DNA from: Actinomycetota bacterium
GTDB taxonomy: Bacteria > Actinomycetota > Thermoleophilia > Solirubrobacterales > Solirubrobacteraceae
DNA length: 20,162 nt
Direction of reading: 5' to 3'
Assembly (NCBI GenBank): GCA_009699565.1
Contig: WLNX01000008.1
Location: forward strand, 1 to 20,162
Part shown: in pieces, positions 9,453 through 17,458 of the stretch
How positions within the stretch are numbered: the stretch's first letter is position 1
How the letters are laid out: every line of letters begins with the position of its first letter
Translations under genes and position numbers: made by a program
The notes under the pieces: generated by a model
What the model saw: the letters and a program-made list of their open reading frames with translations, nothing else
Database searches by the model: none
Told to the model about the DNA's origin: nothing

Positions 9453-9465
9453 CCGCTAGGCGGCT
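9451..9465. terminator. Short hairpin at convergent gene ends (weak bidirectional terminator candidate)
   Basis: AGCCGC (9451-9456) and GCGGCT (9460-9465) are perfect inverted repeats around TAG, exactly where the peroxiredoxin and SRPBCC genes meet. No T-tract follows on either strand, so a strong intrinsic terminator is doubtful. The symmetry may also come partly from the Ala codons at the end of the minus-strand gene. Confidence 0.3.
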
Positions 9466-9941
9466 GCGGCGCGAGCTTCGATGTCCGCTGCCAGCAGCGG
9501 GGCCAGCACTTCGGCGCGGTACTCGAAGATCGATTCCACGTCCCGCCCGACGAACAGCTTGTGCGCGATGTCGCCCGCGGGTCCATAGCCGATCGAGTAG
9601 CGCACGATGTCGCGCATCAGGGTTCGCTCTCCCGGTAGCGGCTCAAACGTGTGCGTGTGGTGCCAGAGTTTGTAGGGGCCCTTGATCTGCGTATCAACAA
9701 AGAGCTCGCTGGGTTGCCACTGCTCGATCAGCGTCTTCCAGCGGATCGGCATGCGGTGGATCTTCAGGCGGTACTCGATCAAGGCTCCGGCGAACATCGC
9801 GATCGGCCGCTCGGTCGTCACCTTGAAGGCGAGCAGCGGAGGAGTGATTGCTTCGAGGTTCCATGCGTCCGCGAAGAAGGGGAAAACCTCTTCGGGTGTG
9901 CCGTCCAGTTCCTGTTCGCGTTCGAGAGTGTGAACTGTCAT
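9456..9941 (-). CDS. SRPBCC-family ligand-binding protein
   Basis: A 161-residue protein of the SRPBCC (START/Bet v 1-like) superfamily, resembling the COG4276-type group. It begins with the family pattern HTLEREQELDGTPEEVFPFFADAWNLEAITPP and continues with IEYRLKIHRMPIRWKTLIEQW, then a GPYKLWHHTHTFEPLPGERTLMRDIVRY segment. Its fold forms a deep hydrophobic pocket. Relatives are annotated as cyclases, lipid binders or unknown, so the ligand here is unknown. There is no signal peptide or membrane segment. It is the only minus-strand gene among the RNA and translation genes; it converges on the peroxiredoxin gene and diverges from the DsbA-like gene, with a 71-base space before that gene's ATG. 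Confidence 0.85.
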   Translation of the reverse strand: MTVHTLEREQELDGTPEEVFPFFADAWNLEAITPPLLAFKVTTERPIAMFAGALIEYRLKIHRMPIRWKTLIEQWQPSELFVDTQIKGPYKLWHHTHTFEPLPGERTLMRDIVRYSIGYGPAGDIAHKLFVGRDVESIFEYRAEVLAPLLAADIEARAAAA

Positions 9942-10012
9942 CAGAGGGGGTACGCCGCCGGCCGCCTTGCAGATCTACTCTAGTCAGAGTGAGCCGCGAT
10001 CTAAGCAGCAGG

Positions 10013-10474
10013 ATGGTTGACCCGATTGGCCCTGACGACCACATCAGAGGGCCGGCCGACTCCGGAGAGCTGATCGTTTACGCAGAGTTCAGTTGCCCGG
10101 ATTGCGCTGTCGCCGCCGCCCGGATCAAGGAGAGTGATCTGCGCGTCGCCTTCCGCCACTTTGCGCTCGAGTCGCGCAGCCCACGGGCTGTGAAGCTGGC
10201 AATTGCATCCGAGGCTGCGGGACGCCAGGGACTCTTCTGGGAATTTCACGATTCGCTCTTCGGAGACCAGGGACACCTCGACGATCCGCACCTGTGGCAG
10301 CGCTGCGAAATGCTGGGAATCGATCTGGATCGGTTCGAGGCCGACAGACGAGACCCGCTGCTGGCCGAGAGGGTTGCCCGCGACGGGGTGGACGCCATGC
10401 GCGCCGGGGCCACGGGCGCTCCGTCTTTTGTGATCGACGGGGTTCTCGCCAACAGCCTGCCCGCGGCGGGCTGA
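10013..10474 (+). CDS. DsbA-like thioredoxin-fold protein with short C-terminus
   Basis: A 153-residue protein of the DsbA/Thioredoxin_4 group. It has the redox motif CPDC (28-31) in AEFSCPDCAVAAARI, the inserted helical region with FRHFALESRSPRAVKLAIASEAAG and FWEFHDSLF, and the cis-proline loop GATGAPSF (132-139; Pro137). Relatives carry out thiol-disulfide exchange or sit at the C-terminus of NhaA-type antiporters. No signal peptide is present, so it should stay in the cytoplasm. It ends ten or so residues after the FVIDG strand, where relatives usually have another strand or helix; no continuation is seen in other frames. ATG 10013 has AGCAGG immediately upstream; GTG 9989 in the same frame is an alternative. 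Confidence 0.8.
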   Translation: MVDPIGPDDHIRGPADSGELIVYAEFSCPDCAVAAARIKESDLRVAFRHFALESRSPRAVKLAIASEAAGRQGLFWEFHDSLFGDQGHLDDPHLWQRCEMLGIDLDRFEADRRDPLLAERVARDGVDAMRAGATGAPSFVIDGVLANSLPAAG

Positions 10475-10594
10475 GAGGGTTGATGCGCCACAATCGCGCA
10501 GGCGGCTAAGATGGTCAGCAATCGGATATCGAAAGATTTTTAACTAGCAGGCCGCAGGATCCGAAGGCGGCCTCGAAGAGGAGTTCAACACCCA
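10475..10594 (+). promoter_or_regulatory. pnp leader region with inverted repeats at the ribosome binding site
   Basis: A 120-base gap before pnp. AGGCCGC (10549-10555) and GCGGCCT (10567-10573) form a perfect 7-bp stem around an 11-base loop. The Shine-Dalgarno sequence GAGGAG (10578-10583) follows. CCTC (10571-10574) could instead pair with GAGG (10578-10581) across a 3-base loop, hiding the ribosome binding site; the two pairings share bases 10571-10573 and exclude each other. TAAGAT at 10507-10512 is a possible -10, with TTGATG at 10480-10485 as a -35, but the 21-base spacing is too long to be convincing. In Escherichia coli, pnp represses itself through a structured leader, so control here is plausible but unproven. 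Confidence 0.5.
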
Positions 10595-12841
10595 ATGACT
10601 ACCAACACTGTGACCACGGTCTCGGCTGAGATCGGTGGCACTGAAATCTCGCTGGAAACCGGCAAGATGGCAAAGCAGGCCGGAGGTTCCGTAGTTGTCC
10701 GCCAAGGCGACACGATGGTCCTCTGCACAGCGACCGTCGGCAACCTGCGCGACGTAGATTTTCTTCCACTGACCGTTGACGTTGAGGAGCGCATGTACGC
10801 CGCGGGCAAGATCCCCGGTTCGTTCTTCAAGCGTGAAGGCCGCTCAGGCGAGAAGGGCACGCTCACTGCCCGCATGATCGACCGTCCGATCCGCCCGCTG
10901 TTCCCCAAGGGCTGGCATTACGAGACGCAGCTTGTGGCAATGCCTCTGAGCGTGGATCACGTGCACCCCTATGACATCCTCGCAATGAACGGCGCCTCGG
11001 CTGCCCTGATGATTTCCCAGGTTCCGCTGCCGACTCCGGTCGGCGCGGTGCGAATTGGCAAGATCGACGGAAGCTTCGTGATCAACCCTGCCGAGGAGCT
11101 TCTGCTGGAGGGCTGCGAGCTTGATCTCGTCGTCGCTGGCACCGACGAAGCAATTCTGATGGTTGAGGCGGGAGCCAGCGAGATCGGCGAGGAAGAGATT
11201 CTCGACGCGCTTGACATCGCTCACGGCGAGATCAAGAAGATCTGCGCGCTTCAGCGCGAGCTCGCCGAGAAGGCCGGACGCGAGAAGATGGTTGTTGAGG
11301 CTCCCAGCCTTGACGAGGGTCTGATCGAGCAGGTGCGCAGCTCACACGGCGCCGATCTCGAAGCCGCGACCCAGGTAGAGGACAAGCTCGCCCGTCAGGA
11401 TGCATGCAACGCCGTCTGCGACGCAATTGTCGCCCAGTACGCCGGCGATGAGAGCGCTTCCGACTACGGTCAGAAGAAGGCCGACGCATTGTCAATCTTC
11501 GCCAAGCTCGAAAAGGCGATGATCCGCAACCGGATCGCCGTCCAGAAGAAGCGCCCCGACGGACGCGACGCCAACCAGATCCGCGACATCTCGATCGAAG
11601 TTGGAGTTGCCCCCCGGACCCACGGTTCGGCGCTCTTCACTCGCGGTCAGACGCAGGCGCTGTCGGTAGCGTCGCTGGGAACGCTGAAGGAAGAGATGCG
11701 TCTCGACACGCTTGGGCTTGAGAAGAACCGCTTCTACTGGCACCACTACAACTTCCCGCCGTTCTCGGTCGGCGAGGCAGGCTTTATGCGTGGTCCCAAA
11801 CGCCGCGACATCGGTCACGGTGCGCTCGCAGAGCGCGCTCTGGTCCCAGTCGTTCCGGACACGGAGACCTTCCCGTACACAATTCGGGTTGTCTCCGACA
11901 TCCTCGAATCGAACGGTTCTTCCTCGATGGCTTCGGTCTGCGGATCGTCGCTGTCGCTGATGCAGGCCGGTGTGCCGCTGAAGGCTCCGGTCGCCGGAAT
12001 CGCGATGGGTCTGATCAAGGAAGGCGACGACTACATCGTGCTGACCGACATCGCCGGCGTTGAGGATCACCTCGGCGACATGGACTTCAAGGTTGCCGGC
12101 ACTGAGGAGGGCATCACCGCCCTCCAGATGGACATCAAGATCACGGGAGTGACCTTCGACATCCTCAAGGATGCTCTCAGTCAGGCTAAGGATGCCCGGC
12201 TGAACATCCTCGGTCAGATGAACGCTGTCATCTCAGCGCCAAGCGCCGAGATGTCGCCGTACGCGCCTCGCATCATCCAGATTCAGATCGACCCCTCGCA
12301 GATCGGCATGCTGATCGGCAAGGGCGGCGAGACGATTCGCGGGCTCGCTGAAGAGTTCGAATCGCAGATCGACGTTAACGACGATGGTCAGGTCCTGATC
12401 TACTCCGGCAACGGTGAGCTCGGCGAAGCACTTCGCGAGCGGATCACGACGATGATGAAGGAAGTCGAAGTCGGAGACGAGTTCACAGGCAAGGTGGTCA
12501 AGACGACCACCTTTGGCGCCTTTGTCGAACTGGCAAAGGGCACCGACGGGCTGCTCCACATCTCGAACGTATCGCCAGGCGAGCGCGTTGAGAACGTAGA
12601 CGACGTCCTTTCCAGGGGCGACGAAATTCAGGTTCGCGTCGTAGAGGTTGATCGCGAGCGGGGCCGTATTGGGCTTCGTCTGGCGGACGATCCGTCGATT
12701 GCCGGCAAGAGCGCGGACGAATTGGCTGCAGCGGTCGCAGGTGGCGGCGGTGGCGGCGGGCAGCGCCGCGAGCGCAGCGGCGGCGACGGCGGCGGCTCAG
12801 ACCGTCCGCGTCATCGTCGCGGTGGACGCGACCGCGACTGA
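10595..12841 (+). CDS. pnp: Polyribonucleotide nucleotidyltransferase (PNPase)
   Basis: A 748-residue PNPase, the phosphate-dependent 3'-5' exoribonuclease that degrades and can also extend RNA as a trimer. Two RNase PH-like domains flank an all-helical domain. The second core carries the catalytic DIAGVEDHLGDMDFKVAGT block with Asp491 and Asp497. It is followed by a KH domain (IGMLIGKGGETIRGL, GKGG at 575-578) and an S1 domain (about 628-699, KTTTFGAFVEL and DGLLHISN). The C-terminus (about 713-748) is a Gly/Arg-rich tail. The ATG has GAGGAG 11 bases upstream. The stop lies eight bases before dapB. It normally adjoins rpsO; here three genes intervene. Confidence 0.97.
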   Translation: MTTNTVTTVSAEIGGTEISLETGKMAKQAGGSVVVRQGDTMVLCTATVGNLRDVDFLPLTVDVEERMYAAGKIPGSFFKREGRSGEKGTLTARMIDRPIRPLFPKGWHYETQLVAMPLSVDHVHPYDILAMNGASAALMISQVPLPTPVGAVRIGKIDGSFVINPAEELLLEGCELDLVVAGTDEAILMVEAGASEIGEEEILDALDIAHGEIKKICALQRELAEKAGREKMVVEAPSLDEGLIEQVRSSHGADLEAATQVEDKLARQDACNAVCDAIVAQYAGDESASDYGQKKADALSIFAKLEKAMIRNRIAVQKKRPDGRDANQIRDISIEVGVAPRTHGSALFTRGQTQALSVASLGTLKEEMRLDTLGLEKNRFYWHHYNFPPFSVGEAGFMRGPKRRDIGHGALAERALVPVVPDTETFPYTIRVVSDILESNGSSSMASVCGSSLSLMQAGVPLKAPVAGIAMGLIKEGDDYIVLTDIAGVEDHLGDMDFKVAGTEEGITALQMDIKITGVTFDILKDALSQAKDARLNILGQMNAVISAPSAEMSPYAPRIIQIQIDPSQIGMLIGKGGETIRGLAEEFESQIDVNDDGQVLIYSGNGELGEALRERITTMMKEVEVGDEFTGKVVKTTTFGAFVELAKGTDGLLHISNVSPGERVENVDDVLSRGDEIQVRVVEVDRERGRIGLRLADDPSIAGKSADELAAAVAGGGGGGGQRRERSGGDGGGSDRPRHRRGGRDRD

Positions 12842-12849
12842 GGCTCAGC

Positions 12850-13533
12850 ATGAGTAACGACGGACCGGCTTCAGACGACCCAATCCGGGTCGCCGTTGCC
12901 GGGGCCGCCGGCCGAATGGGCACGGCGGTCTGCGAGGCGGTTGAGGCGGCCAGCGACATGGTTCTTAGCGGCCGCGCCGACCCCGCGCTTGGCGTAACGC
13001 TTGCAGAGGTTCTTGCGGGCGCCGACGTGCTCGTTGATTTCACGCAGCCGGACTGTGCTGTTGACAACGCGCGCGAGGCTACGGCCCAAGGCGTCCATGT
13101 CGTGATCGGCACTACGGGGTTCGATGCTGCGGAGCTTTCCGGCCTCACCGGAGCCAACATCATCGCTGCGCCCAACTTTGCGATTGGAGCTGTCTTGATG
13201 ATGAAGTTTGCCCAGCAGGCTGCAGAGCTGCTGCCAAAGGCTGAGATCATCGAACTGCACCACGACAAGAAGCTCGACTCGCCGAGCGGGACAGCAGCCC
13301 GCACGGCCGAGATGATCGCCGAGGTGACCGGTGGCGAAGTGCCGGTGCATTCCGTCCGCCTGCCTGGGCTTGTCGCGCACCAAGAGGTCATCTTCGGCGG
13401 GGTCGGCGAAACGCTGACGATCCGACACGACGCGCTTGATCGTTCGTCGTTCATGCCAGGGGTGGTTCTTGCGATCCGCCGCGTTGGCAACCTGAAGACT
13501 TCGCCTGTGATCGGGCTGGAGCAGATCCTGTGA
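12850..13533 (+). CDS. dapB: 4-hydroxy-tetrahydrodipicolinate reductase DapB
   Basis: A 227-residue DapB, which reduces the DapA product with NAD(P)H in the diaminopimelate/lysine pathway. The Rossmann motif is VAVAGAAGRMG (14-24), with GTTG (87-90) and APNF (107-110) in the cofactor site. The catalytic and substrate motif is HHDKKLDSPSGTA (137-149), with His137, His138 and Lys141 matching the known active-site residues. A shorter middle section (residues 41-58) makes it somewhat smaller than many homologues; it is otherwise complete. ATG 12850 follows the pnp stop closely. Its TGA overlaps the GTG of dapA, so the two pathway enzymes are coupled in translation. Confidence 0.95.
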   Translation: MSNDGPASDDPIRVAVAGAAGRMGTAVCEAVEAASDMVLSGRADPALGVTLAEVLAGADVLVDFTQPDCAVDNAREATAQGVHVVIGTTGFDAAELSGLTGANIIAAPNFAIGAVLMMKFAQQAAELLPKAEIIELHHDKKLDSPSGTAARTAEMIAEVTGGEVPVHSVRLPGLVAHQEVIFGGVGETLTIRHDALDRSSFMPGVVLAIRRVGNLKTSPVIGLEQIL

Positions 13534-14378
13534 CCGACACGCTCGGCGCAATCATCACCGCGATTGTCACTCCGTTCGATCAGGCGGGAGACGTCGACGA
13601 GGAAGGCTTCGTTGAACTTCTTGCCCACCTTGCGGCAAACGGCTCGGATGGGTTCGTCATCTGTGGGACGACGGGGGAGGCCGCGACCCTGTCGGTTGAA
13701 GAGCACCTGCGGCTGATTGAGCTTGCCGTTGCCGAGCGGCCCGCCGGGACGACGATCATTGCCGGCGCCGGTTCCAACGACACCCGTCACGCAGTCGAGA
13801 TGAGCGAGAAGGCGACCGAACTTGGAGCAGACGCGCTGCTGTCCGTCACTCCCTACTACAACAGGCCAAACGAGCGCGGCATAAAGGCTCACTACGAGCG
13901 AATCATCGAGGCCACGAACCTGCCGATCGTCCTCTACAACATCCCTTCGCGGACGGGGACCAACCTGAGCAACGAGTTCGTCGCCGAGCTGGCGCAGCTC
14001 GAGAGGATCGACTATCTCAAGCAGGCCAACCCGGCTGACGTCAAGCAAATTGACGGTCTCGGCCTCTATGCCGGCAACGACGACATGTTGGCCGAGGTCC
14101 TTGACCTCGGCGGGCTGGGCGGCATCCTCGTGGCAAGCCACCTTGTCGGGCCTCAGATGAGGCAGATGGTTGAGGAGCCGGCGAGGCGCGCCGAGTTGCA
14201 CGAGCAACTGACCGAAATCTTTGACGCGATGGGCGTCACTACCAACCCGATCCCGGTCAAGGCCGGGCTCACACTGATGGGACTGCCCGCAGGCCCACTG
14301 AGACTTCCACTGGTTGAGGCCAGCAGTGAGGAGCGGGCCGCAGTAGCGGCTGCTCTGAGCAGGCTCGGCCTCGCATAA
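13530..14378 (+). CDS. dapA: 4-hydroxy-tetrahydrodipicolinate synthase DapA
   Basis: A 282-residue class I aldolase-type lyase that condenses pyruvate with aspartate semialdehyde, the first committed step to diaminopimelate and lysine. Visible motifs are AIVTPF (11-16), GTTGE (46-50), SVTPYYNRP (105-113), Tyr136 in LYNIPSRTG (135-143) with Arg141, and the Schiff-base Lys164. The lysine context is YLKQANPAD instead of the common IKEASGD, but spacing to Tyr136 fits the family. The GTG start overlaps the dapB stop. DapB-DapA-RNase J is a common actinobacterial order. Some members of this superfamily use other substrates; the neighbouring dapB makes the DapA assignment firm. Confidence 0.94.
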   Translation: MTDTLGAIITAIVTPFDQAGDVDEEGFVELLAHLAANGSDGFVICGTTGEAATLSVEEHLRLIELAVAERPAGTTIIAGAGSNDTRHAVEMSEKATELGADALLSVTPYYNRPNERGIKAHYERIIEATNLPIVLYNIPSRTGTNLSNEFVAELAQLERIDYLKQANPADVKQIDGLGLYAGNDDMLAEVLDLGGLGGILVASHLVGPQMRQMVEEPARRAELHEQLTEIFDAMGVTTNPIPVKAGLTLMGLPAGPLRLPLVEASSEERAAVAAALSRLGLA

Positions 14379-14393
14379 CAGAGACGAGAACTG

Positions 14394-16067
14394 ATGTCCG
14401 ACTCAACGCTGCGCGTCCTGCCCCTTGGCGGGCTCGGCGAAATTGGCAAGAACATGACCGTTGTAGAGATCGACGGGAGGCTGCTCGTGATCGATTGCGG
14501 CGTCCGCTTCCCGACTGCGGAGATGGTGGGGATCGACTTGGTGCTCCCCGACTTCTCCTACCTTCAGGGCCGCGTTGACGACATCGAAGGCATCGTCATC
14601 ACGCACGGCCACGAGGACCACCTCGGCGCACTGCCGTGGATGCTCCGCGAGCTCGCCCGCGAGGGTGAGCTGCCGCCGCTCTTTGGGGCGCCTCTGACGA
14701 TGGCGATGGCCCGTTCGAAGCTCGACGAGCACAAGATCAAGCAGATTGAGATCGAAGACGTGAAGCCCGGAGAGGAGCTCGAGCTCGGACCGTTCACTGT
14801 CGAGCTGATTCAGATGACTCATTCGATCCCCGATGCGATGGCGGTATCGATCACGACCGACCTCGGGACGATGCTGATAACCGGGGACTACAAGTTCGAC
14901 CAAACTCCAGTCGACAGCCGGCCTGCCGACCTCGGGCGACTCGCTCAGCTGGGCTCCGACGGGCTGCTGCTTCTCTGCGGCGACTCGACCAACGCCGACC
15001 GGCCGGGGTATTCCGAGAGCGAGTCCGGAGTCGGTCCGCACCTGGAACAGGCTTTCTCGGGCTGCGAAGGGCGGATCATCGTCACCTGCTTTGCGTCCAA
15101 CATTCACCGCGTTCAGCAGGTTGTGGACGCAGCTGAGGCACTCGGGCGGAAGGTTGCGCTGGTGGGCCGCTCGATGCGCAAGAACACAAACATTGGCCGC
15201 TCGTTGGGTCACATCGACTTCCCGGAAGGGATGCTGGTTCAGCCGCGCGCGTTGGGGAGCCTGCCCGACGACGAGATCGTGATCATCTGCACCGGCTCTC
15301 AAGGAGAGCCGCTCAGCGCGCTCAGGCGGATGGCGTTCAGCGAGCACCGCGAGGTCGAACTGCGGCGCGGCGATACCGTTGTTTTCAGCGCAACCCCGGT
15401 CCCGGGGAACGAGCGAGCAGTCTCAGAGACGATCGACAGGCTCTACCACATCGGCTGCACCGTTCTGACGCCGCGGGACGCGCCGATCCACGCCTCCGGA
15501 CACGGATATGCGGAAGAACTGAAGTTGATGCTCAACCTGACGAAGCCGAAGTACGTGATGCCGTTCCACGGCGACTTTCAAAGGCTGGAGATGCACGGTG
15601 CGCTCGCCGAGGCGGTCGGTATCGACTCTCAGAACATCTTCAAGGGCGAAAACGGACTCCCACTCGAAATCACTGCTCGCGGAGCTGCGTTCGGTCCTCA
15701 GGAGCAGTCGGGGATGGTCTTTGTCGACGGGGTTGAGCTAGGGGAGGTAAACGAGGCTCCGCTGCGGGACCGGCGGATGCTGAGCGCCGACGGAATCTTC
15801 GTCGTCGTCGCGACGATCTCTGGAGAGGACGGCGCCTCCGTCGCCGATCCGGAGATCATCTTCCGCGGCGTACCGTTCCCAGACGAGGCAAATGAACTGC
15901 TGGACGACATCCGCGCCGGCGTCGAAGTGACGATCGACCGCGCAGCCAAGGAGTCCGTCACGGAGTTGGACGTAATTCAGGAGATGCTCCATGACGACCT
16001 TGCAGCGCTTGTCTACGATCGCCTGCGGCGACGGCCGATGGTGCTTCCGGTAGTCGTCGAAGTTTAA
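14394..16067 (+). CDS. rnj: Ribonuclease J
   Basis: A 557-residue RNase J, a metallo-beta-lactamase/beta-CASP enzyme with endonuclease and 5'-3' exonuclease activity in RNA maturation and decay. The zinc motif HGHEDH (71-76), His143 in MTHSIPD, Asp165 in ITGDYKFD, and the beta-CASP motifs CGDSTNADRPG and HASGHGY (366-372) are intact. The C-terminal domain continues to residue 557 and contains ESVTELDVIQEMLHDDL. The ATG has a purine-rich GAGACGAGA upstream and follows dapA by 15 bases. The TAA stop overlaps the stop codon of the convergent sensor kinase gene, leaving no space between the two genes. Confidence 0.96.
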   Translation: MSDSTLRVLPLGGLGEIGKNMTVVEIDGRLLVIDCGVRFPTAEMVGIDLVLPDFSYLQGRVDDIEGIVITHGHEDHLGALPWMLRELAREGELPPLFGAPLTMAMARSKLDEHKIKQIEIEDVKPGEELELGPFTVELIQMTHSIPDAMAVSITTDLGTMLITGDYKFDQTPVDSRPADLGRLAQLGSDGLLLLCGDSTNADRPGYSESESGVGPHLEQAFSGCEGRIIVTCFASNIHRVQQVVDAAEALGRKVALVGRSMRKNTNIGRSLGHIDFPEGMLVQPRALGSLPDDEIVIICTGSQGEPLSALRRMAFSEHREVELRRGDTVVFSATPVPGNERAVSETIDRLYHIGCTVLTPRDAPIHASGHGYAEELKLMLNLTKPKYVMPFHGDFQRLEMHGALAEAVGIDSQNIFKGENGLPLEITARGAAFGPQEQSGMVFVDGVELGEVNEAPLRDRRMLSADGIFVVVATISGEDGASVADPEIIFRGVPFPDEANELLDDIRAGVEVTIDRAAKESVTELDVIQEMLHDDLAALVYDRLRRRPMVLPVVVEV

Positions 16068-17458
16068 GTTTCGTCGCCGTCGGTCAAGGGCAGGCGGACT
16101 ACAAAGCGCGAGCCGGGGTCCGCATCTTCGATCGCCACGCTGCCGCCGTGAGCCTCGGCAACTGAACGCACGATGGCCAGTCCCAGCCCGCTCGATCCTC
16201 CGCGGTCGCCGTCGCGCCGTACGAAGCGTTCGAAGATCCGCGCGCGCTGCTCCGGCGCGATGCCCGGTCCGTTGTCGCTCACGCTGAGAACTGCCGAAGA
16301 ACCCTCCGCGGCAACCGCAACCACCACGGCCGTGGCCGCTGGGGTATGCCGGATCGCGTTCTCGGTGAGGTTTGTGACGAGTCGGTGAAGCTCGTCCCGG
16401 TCGCCGATCACAATCGTTGGGGCCTCTGCTTCGACCGTCAGCACGTGGTCGTCGGTCAGCGCCTCGGCTTCGGCCACAGCCTCCCTCACCACGGATGCCA
16501 AATCCAGTGGCCTGCGCGTCAGCGTTTGCTGGCCGTCGCTGCGTGCCAACAGGAGCAGGTCGGCGACAATACGTCGCATCCGTTGGGAGCTGCGGAGGGC
16601 TGCGTCCGCGGCCTCCTTGCGGTCGCCGTCCAGCTCGTCCGACAGCAGTTCAAGATTTGCAAGGATGCTCGTCAGCGGCGTCCTCAGCTCGTGCGACGCA
16701 TCGGCTACAAACTCGCGTTGACGAGAGAGGGCTCCCTCGGTCTCCTGCCGCGAGTCATCGAGCGAGCTGAGCATCTCGTCGAATGTTCTCGCCAGCTCGG
16801 CCACCTCGTCATCGGTCTCCGGTTGCGGGACGTGCAGATCCGGGTCGCGCGTCCGCGTGATCTCCTGTGCGGCGGCGGTCAGGTCTGTGATCGGGCGCAG
16901 CGACCTCCTTGCGAGGGCCAGGCCGCCGAGGAGGGCGAGCATTGCGCCCCCGAGCACGCCAATCAACAGGATCAACCAGAGGCGGCTTACAGTTCGGTCG
17001 AGGTCTTCGAGCGGGCGGGCGTACTCGATCCAGACCGGCAGCGTCAGCTGCGGCTGCCCGCCGGACACGCTGCTCAGGAGCGCGTAGCGGGTTGCGACGA
17101 GATAGCCGCGAAACTCGCGGATACCTGGCGAGACAGGTGGCCCCAACTCGGCGGCTCCCGGGGTGGCGCCGTCCGGGACGGGCTCTCGGTTACCCCAGAA
17201 GAGTCTGATCGTTGCGTTGTTTGGTGCCCCGTAGAGCTCCAGCGGCGGGCTGATGCGATAGCCCGAGGGGCTACGGGGAGTGACGCTGAGTCTCTCCTCA
17301 AGTCTGTCTGCAGCGCTGCTCGTGTCGTCGACGAAGTCGGACCGGATTTGGGTGCTTGTGAGCTCGCCGAATATGACGGCAAAGGCGCACAGAATCAGGA
17401 AGGTGAGCCCGGCTGACACGACCGCCAGGCGCCAGCGGATGCTCAGGCGGTTAAACAC
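16064..17458 (-). CDS. Two-component sensor histidine kinase (HAMP-HisKA-HATPase)
   Basis: A 464-residue membrane histidine kinase. Transmembrane segments lie at about 11-32 and 160-183, enclosing an extracytoplasmic sensor region of about 125 residues that I do not recognise. A HAMP linker (about 183-236) follows, then HisKA with FVADASHELRTPLTS and phospho-accepting His256. The ATP-binding domain has NLTENAIRHTP (N box, 363-373), DNGPGIAP (395-402), IFERFVR (408-414) and GGSSGLGLAIV (420-430). The start is GTG 17458, overlapping the last eight bases of the upstream regulator gene; the frame is open further upstream but that stretch overlaps the regulator. It ends over the rnj stop. The overall design resembles actinobacterial envelope-stress or MprB-like kinases; the signal is unknown. 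Confidence 0.93.
   Translation of the reverse strand: MFNRLSIRWRLAVVSAGLTFLILCAFAVIFGELTSTQIRSDFVDDTSSAADRLEERLSVTPRSPSGYRISPPLELYGAPNNATIRLFWGNREPVPDGATPGAAELGPPVSPGIREFRGYLVATRYALLSSVSGGQPQLTLPVWIEYARPLEDLDRTVSRLWLILLIGVLGGAMLALLGGLALARRSLRPITDLTAAAQEITRTRDPDLHVPQPETDDEVAELARTFDEMLSSLDDSRQETEGALSRQREFVADASHELRTPLTSILANLELLSDELDGDRKEAADAALRSSQRMRRIVADLLLLARSDGQQTLTRRPLDLASVVREAVAEAEALTDDHVLTVEAEAPTIVIGDRDELHRLVTNLTENAIRHTPAATAVVVAVAAEGSSAVLSVSDNGPGIAPEQRARIFERFVRRDGDRGGSSGLGLAIVRSVAEAHGGSVAIEDADPGSRFVVRLPLTDGDET

Noticed and set aside
10459..10471. GC-rich hairpin (GCCCG-CGG-CGGGC) at the end of the DsbA-like gene as a terminator
   Set aside because: It lies inside the coding region, has only five base pairs, and is not followed by a T-tract.
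12498..14207. Long minus-strand open frame (569 codons) across the end of pnp, dapB and dapA
   Set aside because: It lies opposite three clear genes and shows no domain or repeat pattern. Long antisense frames are common in GC-rich coding DNA.
16346..17416. Plus-strand open frame of 356 codons opposite the sensor kinase
   Set aside because: The minus-strand kinase has all its catalytic motifs; the plus-strand translation has none.
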